Assembly: GCA_004352715.1 (NCBI GenBank)
Contig: SCFE01000007.1
Span: forward strand, 1,401,377 to 1,465,376
Direction: 5' to 3'
Source of the DNA: Hofstenia miamia
Lineage: Eukaryota > Xenacoelomorpha > Acoela
Length of the DNA stretch: 64,000 nt
Below, in pieces: positions 23,786-36,635 of this stretch. Numbering within the stretch: the first letter of the stretch is position 1; every line of letters starts with the position of its first letter. The notes under the pieces are model-generated. The model did no database searches. It was not told the DNA's origin and saw only the letters and a list, made by a program, of their open reading frames with translations. The position numbers and the translations under genes were made by a program.

Positions 23786-26395
23786 TAAACGTTGTTTGTG
23801 TGTAACATTCCTATTTATTGTATACGTACAGTACAGGAATAAAAGCGTTACAAATACATAATAATAAATAATAATATTCATAATTAAAATATAAAACATA
23901 ATAGATATTTTATATTTTTCGGTTTAAATCGCAAATTGTATATATGAGCATTGAATTTATTATCTATATTTATTGAAATAGGCCATGCAATTTGTCCAAA
24001 GTACAAATGTGTTACATGTTTACATAACAATATTACTTTGAGATCCCTTTGAATTTTCTCTTGACAGTGTTCTGTTAACAATTTGAATTAGTAAGAGACA
24101 CGTCACAACTTAGTATATAAATATTTTTTAAAATCTTGGAAGAAATTTAGTGTCGTTTAACTTAATTCAATAGTCCTACAGAAATTGTACCTCAACTAGA
24201 ATATTTAATCGTTAGGAAAGCATTAAATTAAATATGAAAATTTTAGTTATTATCTTCGATTTTTTAATGCTACAAAAAAATAAATTTTTATGCGTGTATT
24301 TTGCTTAAAGGTTTATATTATATATTTACTACCGAATTTTGACAAAAATTTAGATGTCAACTGGCATGTGCTTGTGGTTGTTCTTACACTATAATATGCT
24401 GGATGTGCATGATATCTACATTAATTTACTGAAAGTATTCAAATTTTAAATCTAAGAATTCGATTGATATCATTTATTTAGACTGTTGAAACTAATTTAC
24501 ATTCCTTAGCTAATACAGTGAATTGATAAAATGTCCATTCTAAAATATTTTTCATACCTCTTTTTTTGAGCTAATCATAATTATAAACAGACAAATTTTA
24601 AAATTTTTTATGGTTTCCTTAAAAATTTTAAGCGCTCATGATTCTAAAACTAATAATGCTATCAAAAATTTGTAGGCACTACTGAATAGAGATTTGTCTT
24701 CTCTCCTGCGCTAATCCTATAACGTGACGGACGAAACATGGATACACTTAATATATAAATTTCGAAAATTTGCATATCAGGTCAAATTTTTCCCATTGAA
24801 TGGAAATCAACTAAAGTTATTTTTACTAAGTTATAATTTGTAAAAAAATTTCATGCGAAATTATGTGGAAGGAGCGCAAAAATTAAAGTTTCAAATGATG
24901 CATTGCATAGCCAATCGCATGTCATTCGAAAGAATAGAAGTTGTTTGTCAAAACGTTGCGACTAAATTCTTTCATAAATAGGTCATCCATATGTTTTATT
25001 GTAACATTCGCAATTGAAGTAGTAGAATGACATTGAAAATGATCAGCAATGTGCTTTTCATTCTAAGAACATGTAAATATAATAGAGGTTGAACATGCAT
25101 TATTTCATATTTATATTTTGAAATAATTGAGGTTTGAGTGCCTGTCAGCAACAAAGATGAATTAGTTGTGGGACCCTACTATTGTAAGACAACCGGCCAT
25201 TTCATATTCTCTCAAAATTTTACCTTGCTATAATTATTATAGTAAAATATGATGAGACAACAACTACAAACATTAAACAGACGGTATATTATTGAGACCT
25301 ATGGTGAACTCCCAGTAACTGGCGAGACTGCAAGTATTACAGTTTTTCATAATTGTGGCTGGTGGACAGTGAGGGCAGGACATGGTATCTTTGAATTAGA
25401 TTTCACGGTATCAGCATCTTTGTCCCATTCCCATTAAATCTGTTTCCAATACCATGGAATATTTTGGTCATATGCTCGCATCATTTTTGCTGTTGATATT
25501 AAATTTGAGCATCAATTCAAAACAAATCAATCGCATTTTTCAGAAAAAATCAATAGAATTTAAATGGAATCAATGGAGAATGGTTAAGATCTATGATTGT
25601 TTACGAAAATACTGAAAGCACGATTTAACGTAAGAATAAACAGAGTATCACTTAATCAGAATCTGAGTAGATAGGATCTTCAATGGCAAGGCAATCACAA
25701 TCCGTATCTCCATCTTATAAATGTTCAAACTCTTCTCTGCTGTAATGCAATAGTTGGAATATATAATTGCACAAATAATCCTTCATTTGATCGATCTCCT
25801 TAATCTAGATTTGTAAGTTTCTGAATTGAATGTGTGTGCTCCGTTGTATAGTTGCTGCTTCAAATACAATCTGAGATCCTGATAGTGTCGTAATTTTGAT
25901 GGCCACAAAGTATATAAGCAGTTGTATACTTCTATTTGTCGAGCTCTGATTTGGGCATTTTTTGAGGCAGAACTCTTATCTGCTGAAACAACCTCTCACA
26001 TTGCCTGAATATCACATTAAATTGACTTCAAAGTTCTATTATTTTTTTGAAATTTTTCCCAATGAATTTCTGCAGACGACAACTTTTTGTTGGGTTCGAA
26101 AAATTATACCACAAAACAAAGATTAAGAATAACGGCAAGCAAAATAAGGTGCATACCAGAATGAGTTTCTACAGCACATGTTCCAGGGATTGGATTTTTC
26201 CGACGTATCCAACTGGAACATCTACCAATTCTGCTTTACATGATTGAATTTCGTTCATTCCTTTTTCCATTGAATTGAAAAATCCAAGAGTAGTTTAAAT
26301 TAGTATTCTGCAGCCATGAATATTTGATTTCCAAGATTTATATTTAGTTACTGGGACAATTTTCGTTAATTATTCAAACAAAAATGCTATCAGGT
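23786..26395. other. AT-rich intergenic region
   Basis: No supported gene. The short frames at 25249-25437 and 26047-26247 (+) have no recognisable motif. Confidence 0.35.
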
Positions 26396-26399
26396 ATAG

Positions 26400-26960
26400 C
26401 ATTGTGCCAGTAGAAAACATATTGAAGAACTAATAAATTGGAGAAACAGCTAAAGTTTTACGATAAAGTTGAAATTGAAATTTTGAAATTTGATCCTTTA
26501 GATAATCATATTATGGTTGTATATTCTAATGCCGACTTTGGTAATTTGCATAGTGGTTTGTCTCAAGATGGAATTTTACAACTATCTGTAATACTGACTC
26601 AGGGGTTGCAAATATTATTGATTGGAAATTGAAAAGACTTCGTTAAAAATACCTTAACAGCAGAAGCTTTCGTTTAATTCAACTCTTGATGCTACGCGTT
26701 TCTTAATGAAATTGTTTGTTGTTTACTGGTTTCAAAATACCCGTAGTTCCTGTATCAGATAACAAATTATTCGTCCAAGGGATAAAAAGTCTTCGAAATC
26801 AGTTCAGGAAAAAAAATTCTTTTATTAAAAATTAACTGTATGCAAATAATTCTACCGCGAGAGAAAACAAAAAGAGCCATGTCTAATTTGTGTAACATCT
26901 GATTGCAATTGACAGTGATCACTTAAACCATTCCTAAAGCTTATTACATTTATGACTCGT
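26400..26960 (+). pseudogene. Copia-like retrotransposon RNase H domain remnant
   Basis: The frame at 26438-26632 reads EILKFDPLDNHIMVVYSNAD then FGNLHSGLSQDG. This corresponds to the start of the RNase H domain in metazoan copia-like polyproteins, where the usual text is a V+YSDASFGNL.dG.SQ.G pattern. In a shifted frame after 26635, KDFVKNTLTAEAFVL matches the block with the second catalytic acid. IPVVPVSDNKLF near 26737-26772 matches the third (DNK). The first catalytic Asp is replaced by Asn and there are several stops, so it is dead. No long terminal repeats were found, and only the 3' part of the polymerase is visible. Confidence 0.65.
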
Positions 26961-28265
26961 AAGCTCGTGAACTTCAATGAAAATTCTACACATTTTTAAT
27001 CGTACGATATGGATATTTCTACCCCTAAGTGTACTTGAATGGTTAAGCTTATAAAATTTTTCGAATTCCTAAGAGGATGCTATTCATATTAAATTTTTAT
27101 GCAATATAAAAACTAAACTATCAGATATAAATAAATCCTGCGAAAAATGCCTAAGATTAAACGGCTATGAATACATTGCGAGTACTAAAAAAACACCATA
27201 GGTATCATATTTACGTATAAATCAAGTCCTAAGTTAAAATTATAATTTAAAATCTCTACAGTGAAATTTCTGTTAAAATCAAAAAGTGAATTATTTGTAA
27301 ATAGCTATATGAGTAAAAGTGAAATTAAAACTACCGTAAATGAAGTATATAAGTATATTGATATAATTGAACTATACTCTATTGTACGTTTCAGAAACTC
27401 AAATTCTATTGAAGTCTTTTGTAAATGACTAAATTTTGATAAAAATATCATTACTACTATAATAAATTTGCGAATTATTCCTTGCGTAATTATCCTGTAA
27501 CTATAACATCAAGGTCTCTTATACTATTAATATTAATCTTTCCAACCATATACCATTGTTAATGCAATTTTCTGTGACCAAATCGAATGCTCTTTAGCAC
27601 ATTGCATAATGCTTAGTAAAATTATAATAAAATTTATTCGAACTAGTCACTTATTAAAATCAACGTTAAACAGGTAGAAAAGAAAAAAAGTCTGAAAGAC
27701 TATGCTATAAATTGAGATTCATTAGAAAAGCAATTGCAATATATAAATGAATATATGATAAATTATAAGGAAAGTTCTAGAGAATTTATAGAAAAAATTG
27801 AACATGAACTAGATGCGGAAGAATTATGACAAGAAGATCAATTTACAAATCAAAAATTGAATGCGTGAATGAGAAACAACCAGTCAAGTGAGAGAAATGA
27901 GTATATATTTAACACTGATTTTCATAAGAACTTGTTTAATGAAATGCCATTTGAAGAAATGTCAATTCCGTGTAGCTGTTCAATTATAAAGAAAGGTGAA
28001 AAAGCAGAATTAAACGAAGAAATAATAATAGAATAAATTGAGAGAGAGCTATTGATAAGCTGAAGAATTATTGCTGTTACCATGCTAAAAAATATTAATT
28101 AATTCAGTTTTGGATGTCATCAAGACTTACCAACGATGTAATTAAATGAATTCCCAAAATTTAATTGTTACCCATTTCTATCTTGAAACTGTATCTAAAT
28201 AGCTGAACAACCACTTGTCCCCAATCTCTCAAAAACATTAATTCCAATCAAACCAGCTTTATGCA
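26961..28265. other. AT-rich region with scattered short frames
   Basis: From about 27690 to 28075 there are Glu/Lys/Asn-rich codon runs on the plus strand (for example EKIEHELDAEEL and EMPFEEMSIPCS). They could be the decayed upstream part of the LINE fragment at 28270, but no motif fixes the identity. Confidence 0.3.
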
Positions 28266-28269
28266 ACAG

Positions 28270-28660
28270 CGTAAGAGCTGTCTTAACATCATTGCATTAG
28301 AATGTATCTTAGACATTAATACCGTGCCCTCTAACGGTCCAAGCATTGCTCGCAAAGCCTATGATTCCATTAATCATAGAGATATTTATTTAATGTTCTG
28401 AGCCAAGTGGAATTCCCCGATTAATAACACATTTAATAAATAGTATGTATAATGATAATTGTTCCTTCTTAATGATCAATGGTTATCGATCTTCTTTGAT
28501 AATAATTGAATGGTGTGTCAGGCAAGAGTGTCCACTTTCTTGCATTCTGTTCAAATTAGCAATTGAACTTTTCTTAAGGCTAATTAATGAAAGGTGCGTA
28601 ATTCAATTATTTACATATACACATATTGAAATGGAGCATCTGGCTTTTGCAGATGTATAA
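28270..28660 (+). mobile_element. LINE reverse transcriptase fragment, degenerate
   Basis: ARKAYDSINHRDIYLMF at about 28348-28400 is a motif A block with the key first aspartate region altered. After a stop, the frame at 28445-28660 gives WCVRQECPLSCILFKLAIEL, the (G)VRQGCPLSPxLF motif with Gly to Glu. AFADV at its end stands where motif C (xADD) should be; the second Asp is lost. Order and spacing are those of a non-LTR (L1/R2-style) polymerase. The catalytic residue loss and stops show that it is inactive. Confidence 0.7.
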
Positions 28661-29395
28661 CTTGTAAATTCAAGATCAGTTGTCTAGCAATATCCCTCAT
28701 CTTCCTATATGATATAGAAGGATATCGGAACAGGCAATATTGCTTGTTTTATTTGATAAGCAAGGAATCTTTTGCTTAGTTTATCAAAAATCCTATGAAA
28801 ATCTAAAGGCTTAGAAAATGTTATTGTTTCAACAGGCTACAGTATTGCAATTAGAATAATACTTATTAATTTATCTCCTTGGAATCTCTAAAAGATTTGG
28901 TCATAAATTCAGTTATTTTAATTAACATTAACAGAAGTTGTTCTAATATAAGAAATATAATCTACAGGATTTACAGTAGAAAAGTTAAGAAATTTCATGA
29001 ATATAATTAAGAATGAACGCAATCTTTTTTCTAATATTGCACAGGAAGTTCAAAACAAATTGGAAATATTTTTGTTTGAGAATATTCAAACGCAAATGGT
29101 AGTTGAGAGTAGCTTGACATATCCAACTAGTGAACTAATTACATGTATGTTTGGCATTAAGGGAAAAAAATTTACATATATTAATTTGTTTACTTAAACT
29201 TATAATTTTTTCAATGCTTAGGTTAAATATCACAGCAAAGTAGGCCATAATAATGTTTTATAATGCTACTCTTAGTTCTATATATTTTACTATCATACCA
29301 AATTTGACTAACTAAGTCAACTGAAAAGTTTAAAATTGCAATTTACTGAAAAATGAATAGCTGATTAAAGTTATGCAAAAAATTTATATACAGGA
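28661..29395. other. AT-rich intergenic region
   Basis: A 66-codon frame at 28997-29197 (+) may be further LINE debris but has no diagnostic motif. Confidence 0.3.
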
Positions 29396-29399
29396 TGCT

Positions 29400-30060
29400 A
29401 CCCCACACACTACAATTTTTCAAGTCTAGTGATAAGGCGGGCATTCTGCAGATGATATAGAACAAGGAATAATGCTTTGATACACTTTTAAGTTATTATT
29501 GCGATGTGGATTGCAGCAGAATCCTGAAAAGTTCATTTTATGTTGTGTTCTATTTGACCCTATTCTATTACGAATTGCGCTTTTTCGCGATGTTCTGCAA
29601 TAGCGGGGATGGCTGAGCCTGTTGAGACGAAATCCTGTCGTTTTGATTACTAGTTGTTGTAAAACTGCGAAGATTATCTCATCTGTGAACATGATTCACT
29701 TCTATTGCTGACCAGCAACCCAATGCTTGAGAAGGATACACCTTTGGAGACGTTCAAGTTTGTTCTCATTTGTGAGAAACTTTTTGGAGCTTGTAGAGCT
29801 TGAGATTGTGCTCATTCTTCGCAATTCAGAGGACATATATGTCATTGATATTTATCTTACGAACAGTTTTTCTCATTGAAACGCAGGATTATGGGCAACC
29901 CGCTTTGCAATGAATTAGAGTTCCTGCACATATCGACATTACGCTTTCTCCCACTTCTTGGTCTGTCACCATCGTGGCCGAGCTCTTTGATCGAAAAGTA
30001 TTGAGGGCTAATAAAACTTCACAACCTCTTTTTCCACACTGATGTAATACAATAGTGGAC
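29400..30060 (-). mobile_element. Tc1/mariner-superfamily transposase relic (maT-like)
   Basis: Read on the minus strand. Near 29900 down to 29850, SMRKTVRKININ corresponds to the end of the helix-turn-helix DNA-binding region. A basic helix-rich stretch follows. MFTDEIIFAV (29692 down to 29663) is the first catalytic block, with the Asp in FTDE. NQNDRISS follows in another frame, the QNDR block seen after it in mariner/maT-type transposases. The text then reaches KCIKALFLVLYH near 29467. Multiple stops and frameshifts are present. No catalytic second and third acids or terminal repeats are visible, so this is a truncated, dead copy. The maT-like label is inference from FTDE...QNDR. Confidence 0.55.
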
Positions 30061-30310
30061 GAACATTCGTTTGACGCCCGAAAAACAAAAAAAATAATTC
30101 AGTAATTCCCAATCTTGTGTAGAAAAAATTACAACTATTTGCCTATACACAAACAATGAATGATTGCATGCAATTTACAAGCTCAAAACCGTCAAGCTAA
30201 AAGGACAAAGTCGCCGCATCCTGTAAAGAAAATATCACAATTGTGTTTTACTAGAAATATAGTTATGCAATATCAGCTCATCATGTTTAATTTTTATATT
30301 CAAACAGCCT

Positions 30311-30428
30311 ATATATATATATATATATATATATANNNNNNNNNNNNNNNNNNNNNNNNNNNNNNNNNNNNNNNNNNNNNNNNNNNNNNNNNNNNNNNNN
30401 NNNNNNNNNNNNNNTATATATATATATA
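30311..30428. repeat. (TA)n microsatellite with internal gap
   Basis: TA runs border the N-run at 30336-30414. Confidence 0.95.
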
Positions 30429-33400
30429 GATTAAATCGGCTTGCCGATATCAGCTGTTGCCGGCCAATATCATTGATTGAAAATGAAAATCGCTTGGATT
30501 GGCCAAACAAACTGAATTCAATGGTCTAGTTTATTGTAATAAAGAGATCTGTTACTAAAAATAGCAATCCAGTTGAGGCCACACCCAGCTTAAAGCCACA
30601 GGCAGTGATCCTCAATAATTGACAGTGACTTGTATAAAAAAGAGTGATAATCAGCATAAGAAAGGGCTGTAGGAAGATATCACAGTTGGTGTGAAGAAAA
30701 CAGACTCCAAACAGTTGCAAAAAGTGCAGACGAAAACAGTCGAAGATTTCTGAGACAGCAGAGAAGGCCTTCAATACGCAGATTGTCCGTAGACGTTATT
30801 GTTTAACAAGCAGCTCAAACATAATCTTTGGAACTGATAAGGTAGTCTCTGCTAATTCACTATCCTAAATATCTGGTGCTATCTATTTACATAGGTTGTT
30901 TACATCGTTTTTTAGAACTAAGTTTTCTTTTGGTCTTATATATCATAGATTGGTAACAGTGGCATTAAGCTTGTGGGGGCTAGATGGGCTTAAGCCCTCA
31001 TTTTTTGAAAAGTTAAATTTTTCCATGTGATTTTATCAAGATTTTATTTGTTCTTTTAGGATATTTTAAAACGAATTGATACACAATTTTTACTATAATT
31101 AATGTACTTTTCAAAAAAAACTTCCAGATTATTATGTTAGTAATTAACAAATGAGATTTTATAGCGATGATGCGCTGAAATTTCATGTATCAATGCTCAC
31201 AATAAATGTGATGCTTCAATATTGCTGCAAGCTAAAATTTTACTAAAATTTTAAAGTATTTCAGCAAAACCAGAAAAGACCAAAAAGTGTTGAAAATGTA
31301 TTCCCAAAATAATATAAATTTTGCAAAACAAGAGATGTGTCACTATCACATCTAGCAAATGCATTAAATTCTTTCATAATTGAAGGAGGCAACTAGCAAT
31401 TCAGTTTTTTTCTGAAAAGGAGCCATCACTTAAGGATGAGTTGTTAACTGAAATACGTAAAATTCCAAAGTCGAATAATAATATTTTAGCATTTACAAAT
31501 TTTTAAACTTTCTTGAATTGGACAATATTTTGACTCATGACAACTGCTGCAGATGTTTATAATTTTTTATTCAAGGTAATTATTTATTATTTTACTTCTT
31601 TGACCTTGTCAAAATGTATAGCATACGTGCAAGCTTGTGGGTCTTTAACAAGACAAGTCGTTTTCTTAATTACTTTTTTCCAAATTTCCAAATTGCTGCT
31701 GAGTGTGCAACCAAAAAATGATGAAAATTTGTAAAAAATTGCAATAACTGAGTGAGGTATTTTAAAACACAAAATATTTTATGATAAAATTCCGATTTCT
31801 TCAAATTCATTAAAATTATTCCCTATAATTAAGGCTGAGCAATCATGATTTTTAAATCCCATGGTCTATCAGTTAATACCAAGCATTTCATTCCACTGTT
31901 AGGCTACTCAAGCCCTATTGCTAGCTCAGCACAAAGTCAGAAATCATGGCACCTACAACGGCGTGGAAAGAGCATAATTTCAAAATGTAAATGAAAGAGG
32001 AGGCATTTCTCTATTGTGTTGCTTTTGCAAATATTAAAAAAATACCTTAGTAATTAAATCTGAAACAACCTGGCGCCCTTTTAGATATTTTCAAAAAAAT
32101 TTCTTCAAGCCTATTTGGGAATCGTCAGTCATGGACACATCTATTAATGAATGCGCTCGAAGGTATTGTCAAAAATTTATACTAAGGCTGAAGTACTGGA
32201 AAAGAGTTACTATTTTTCGTTGATATTTTCGATTTTTAAAAAAGACTTAAATACACTTCATACCTAACATTGAGATAACTCTAATGCTTAAACTACATTG
32301 GAAGAATGGCGAATTTTACCTTTAAGTATTTCTTTTATGTAGATAGACCTTCTAGACCAGTTGAGTCAGATGCATCGACGCCAAAAACATCGGGATTGAA
32401 GAGATCTATCAGAGGCATGCCTTAATGGGACATTGATCGAGATAGGAGGCGCTCCTTATCATGTAGTGCCCTCTGAGTTATGAGTGCTAAAATTTTGTTT
32501 CAAGAAATCATAAAAAATTATGACATTCCAAAGTTGTCCAATTCTTTACCCACTCTCACATAAAAAATGTCTCGAACTTCAAACCCACTATGATTTTTAA
32601 GGGGTTTGACGCCACTGATTGGTGCAAGTGTTTTCAGTTAAATTGAATTGTGAATATTGCTCAGGATAAAGTAGGCTATTTGCGGCACCCAAAGTTTATT
32701 AGAAGTTGGTGTACTATCCTCTAGGTGTGAAGAGGCAGTTAAATGCATCATAAATTGATTGTTTATGTTTTGTGGTTGTCCGAGGCTTACTATATTTAGC
32801 AGGCCTTGTGGTTGCCTTAAATGTATATAAATCACATTCATGTAACATTTTTAAGAAAAACGAATTGCAAACATTTCAAGGACCTAGCAAAAATAATTTT
32901 TCACAATATAGCCAACATCATTTACTGCATTGAATGATATATTTTAGATAGTTTTACACAACTTGTATACGTCAATTTATTAAATTAAACTCTCTTTAGC
33001 CTAGTTCTGTGTGTTTGAGTTTCTGGCCTTTTTGTTGTTCCTTTTAGATCTTCTTGAGATAAGTTTTTTTATATTGAAATTCTGTTGTTCCTTGTTGTGT
33101 AAAGAGTTTGTACATGTTTTATATCCAAGTATTAAAAAGTAATTGCACACTAAAAAAATTTTATCTTAATAAATTCCCACTTCTAACAGAATTGTGAACT
33201 ATTTTGCTATTTTGTTGTTTGCAGTTTATCAACCATTGAATAGTATTTGTAATCAGGGAAATTATTATATTGAGACAAGATACAATTACAAAGGCTGTGA
33301 GTAGTAAAATCAGGCAAGTGAAAATTATGCAATAATGTAAGAATACATTCATTTATCAAAACCAATTATTAAATGTTTTGACGTTAATGTGACCCTATCT

Positions 33401-33552
33401 GACTTAAGATCATAGGCCGAGCTGGACTCATTTCACACTCGGAATTAAAGTATCCGCGCTATATTACTAATGAATGTTTGGAAATTCTAAAACGCTTAAA
33501 TGCACCGCTAGAGGGATTATAAATTTAGATTTAATTTCCCTTATTTCAAAAC
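30429..33552. other. Intergenic region upstream of the first membrane-protein paralogue
   Basis: 30440-30470 has a small GC-rich imperfect palindrome around CCGATATCAGCTGTTGCCGG. 30530-30780 is less AT-biased but has no persistent frame. A frame at 31537-31734 runs over a GT-rich junction (CAAGGTAATT at about 31573) that looks like a splice donor, but I found no partner exon. Other short frames (32638-32841, 33161-33352 on the minus strand) lack motifs. Confidence 0.35.
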
Positions 33553-35397
33553 ATGCGGATTTATCAGGTTCTAAAACTTTTATCTGGTATTATTTTTTTC
33601 TCCGCGGGTACATATTTAATGACGCTATTTTCAAGTACCAAAAACATACCGATTCAAAGAAATGAAGAATACGGAATTAGTCTTTCGGAGTACCTTGAAG
33701 AAATGTGCACTCTTGGAAGCCAAACAATTGCAATTCTACTTCACGAAAACGAACCCTCAATGCCGTTCTCTACAAAAAATGGCATTTATTTTCACACTGT
33801 TAACGATGAGGATATTCTAAGGGAAAATCTTCATCTGATTATGACATTTTTGAATGATAATGACTGCATACATAAAGTTTTAGTACTGAATTCTGAATCA
33901 ATTGTACTGAGTAATGCTTCTATCCTAGAAAAATTTAAAAATACTGCCAGTGTTCAAAACAACCTAGTACTAAAATATCGAGAAAACCCAATTGAGCTAT
34001 CAACTGTATTACAATGCATTTACTTGCAAGGTGAAGCAGAAGACTGTAATGTTCTACAGCCTTATGTAACATGTCAACACAGTTCTGCCATCATACAGTA
34101 CATATTTCATTCTAACAAAGATATCATAGACGGACAGCCATCACTTACAATTGCATATGACAAATTTGATCTCAATAATATCTTAAGAAGTGACTTCATA
34201 ATTATGAAGTCGGGACTTGGAAAAACAAAGTTTTTAATTACTTATCACAGTCCCTTTTATAGTAAAACAAGTACATATGACTATGAAGTTGTGTTTAGTC
34301 ACAGCATTGTTCCAAACTTCAATATGTATGACATTTGTGAAACACCATCATATAGGAATCGCACACTAGAAGAAGTTTTTTACAAGCCTCCAAACAATGC
34401 TTATCCTCAAAACTTTAATCTTTTGGATCATGAAAACTTCACTTGTAATTTGTCAAAACGATTTTCAGATATCAAACTTGGATTTCAGCCAACATCTAGG
34501 TTTGTATTAGTCATAGAAATGAGGTATCATGAATTTTACAAGAGACTCATAGAAGTTTATGAAATGTTATACAGACCATTCTTTAAGCATATAATATACT
34601 GTGGACCTTATACAACAAACAATGTTCTATTCAATAATTTGTCACATTTAGAAAAGGGTAAGAATAACAGAGGTACTACTTCCTACGAATGCATTGTTCA
34701 GGCCGTAAGATGTGGATACGACGTCGAAGGTTATGTATTGCTAAGTGATGACACAATATTACAGTATTGGAATTTTGAAAAATTAAATGTATCTGGTCTA
34801 TATATGCAGGACGGCCTAAGGAAAATTCCATTTACCAAAGAAAAGGATTGGTGGATGCATTGGGAAGCAGTTCATGGCATCCGTGCATTGAAGCCCGCCA
34901 TGGCATTTCTAAAAGAACAAAGTGATATGGAAATCAAGAACTTTGTATCACTTTATCAAGAAAATATGCAAGATAATGCTGTCCAGTCGTTTGCAGATTG
35001 GATTTATCTTCCAAAGAAATATAGTTTAACATATATGAAAGTTGGAGAAATTTTAGTAAAATATGGAGTTTACATGGAGATAGCAACTGCGTATATATTT
35101 CACGGCTGCATTAAACATGATCAAATTGACCACAACACCGAAGGATTGTTTTATCAGGTAGCCTCGGATTTCGGAATCAATGAATTTTACGCATCCCATT
35201 TTAAACCTACGAATGTTGTTTTTCACCCAATAAAATACTCTAAAATGTATGATGCCAAATCTATATACTCTTTGATCCACTGCAAATATCTTACTCATCT
35301 TCAGACATATCTACTAAATTCTTCTGATAATAATGTATACACAACAGACTTTGACGAAACTCAGTTCCAAAGTAGACAATATTCCAAAGAAAATTAG
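33553..35397 (+). CDS. Type II membrane protein, glycosyltransferase-like (STELLO/DUF288-like?), paralogue 1
   Basis: A single clean frame of 614 codons. The ATG follows AAAAC, and the same context precedes the paralogue at 60434, which supports the start. Residues about 7-27 form one hydrophobic segment after a short basic N-terminus, the layout of a Golgi type II signal anchor with a lumenal C-terminal domain. Residues about 316-356 (LVIEMRYHEFYK ... MLYRPFFKHIIYCGPY) begin a fold that leads to CGYDVEGYVLLSDDTILQYW. Its acidic pair in SDD (398-400) sits where a metal-binding DxD lies in GT-A enzymes. DWWMHW is at 432-437 and a C-terminal HPIKYSK at 558-564. This order resembles the animal members of the STELLO/DUF288 family as I recall them. 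That is inference; substrate and reaction are unknown. No introns, intact frame. Confidence 0.85.
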   Translation: MRIYQVLKLLSGIIFFSAGTYLMTLFSSTKNIPIQRNEEYGISLSEYLEEMCTLGSQTIAILLHENEPSMPFSTKNGIYFHTVNDEDILRENLHLIMTFLNDNDCIHKVLVLNSESIVLSNASILEKFKNTASVQNNLVLKYRENPIELSTVLQCIYLQGEAEDCNVLQPYVTCQHSSAIIQYIFHSNKDIIDGQPSLTIAYDKFDLNNILRSDFIIMKSGLGKTKFLITYHSPFYSKTSTYDYEVVFSHSIVPNFNMYDICETPSYRNRTLEEVFYKPPNNAYPQNFNLLDHENFTCNLSKRFSDIKLGFQPTSRFVLVIEMRYHEFYKRLIEVYEMLYRPFFKHIIYCGPYTTNNVLFNNLSHLEKGKNNRGTTSYECIVQAVRCGYDVEGYVLLSDDTILQYWNFEKLNVSGLYMQDGLRKIPFTKEKDWWMHWEAVHGIRALKPAMAFLKEQSDMEIKNFVSLYQENMQDNAVQSFADWIYLPKKYSLTYMKVGEILVKYGVYMEIATAYIFHGCIKHDQIDHNTEGLFYQVASDFGINEFYASHFKPTNVVFHPIKYSKMYDAKSIYSLIHCKYLTHLQTYLLNSSDNNVYTTDFDETQFQSRQYSKEN

Positions 35398-35424
35398 TGT
35401 ATTTTAAAATGTAAGCCTAGATGG

Positions 35425-35430
35425 ATTAAA
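35425..35430 (+). promoter_or_regulatory. possible poly(A) signal ATTAAA
   Basis: The common variant ATTAAA is 28 bases after the stop codon. No AATAAA is closer. Confidence 0.3.
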
Positions 35431-35582
35431 TTTAGAACGAAGGATATTGAAAAACAAAATGTCTTAAAATAATCTCATAAGCTCAATTGGTTTTTAAAAC
35501 CACCAACGAAATTTTTGTATTTCTTATATGTGATTTCATTAAGCGAGAGTCATCTAATTTGTTACTTCTTTAAGGTGTAGGC

Positions 35583-35635
<53 letters not shown>
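35583..35635. repeat. (TTA)n microsatellite running into a 1,000-base gap
   Basis: A perfect ATT/TTA run reaches the N-run at 35636-36635, whose round length suggests an estimated rather than measured gap. Confidence 0.95.
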
Positions 35636-36635
35636 NNNNNNNNNNNNNNNNNNNNNNNNNNNNNNNNNNNNNNNNNNNNNNNNNNNNNNNNNNNNNNNNN
35701 NNNNNNNNNNNNNNNNNNNNNNNNNNNNNNNNNNNNNNNNNNNNNNNNNNNNNNNNNNNNNNNNNNNNNNNNNNNNNNNNNNNNNNNNNNNNNNNNNNNN
35801 NNNNNNNNNNNNNNNNNNNNNNNNNNNNNNNNNNNNNNNNNNNNNNNNNNNNNNNNNNNNNNNNNNNNNNNNNNNNNNNNNNNNNNNNNNNNNNNNNNNN
35901 NNNNNNNNNNNNNNNNNNNNNNNNNNNNNNNNNNNNNNNNNNNNNNNNNNNNNNNNNNNNNNNNNNNNNNNNNNNNNNNNNNNNNNNNNNNNNNNNNNNN
36001 NNNNNNNNNNNNNNNNNNNNNNNNNNNNNNNNNNNNNNNNNNNNNNNNNNNNNNNNNNNNNNNNNNNNNNNNNNNNNNNNNNNNNNNNNNNNNNNNNNNN
36101 NNNNNNNNNNNNNNNNNNNNNNNNNNNNNNNNNNNNNNNNNNNNNNNNNNNNNNNNNNNNNNNNNNNNNNNNNNNNNNNNNNNNNNNNNNNNNNNNNNNN
36201 NNNNNNNNNNNNNNNNNNNNNNNNNNNNNNNNNNNNNNNNNNNNNNNNNNNNNNNNNNNNNNNNNNNNNNNNNNNNNNNNNNNNNNNNNNNNNNNNNNNN
36301 NNNNNNNNNNNNNNNNNNNNNNNNNNNNNNNNNNNNNNNNNNNNNNNNNNNNNNNNNNNNNNNNNNNNNNNNNNNNNNNNNNNNNNNNNNNNNNNNNNNN
36401 NNNNNNNNNNNNNNNNNNNNNNNNNNNNNNNNNNNNNNNNNNNNNNNNNNNNNNNNNNNNNNNNNNNNNNNNNNNNNNNNNNNNNNNNNNNNNNNNNNNN
36501 NNNNNNNNNNNNNNNNNNNNNNNNNNNNNNNNNNNNNNNNNNNNNNNNNNNNNNNNNNNNNNNNNNNNNNNNNNNNNNNNNNNNNNNNNNNNNNNNNNNN
36601 NNNNNNNNNNNNNNNNNNNNNNNNNNNNNNNNNNN

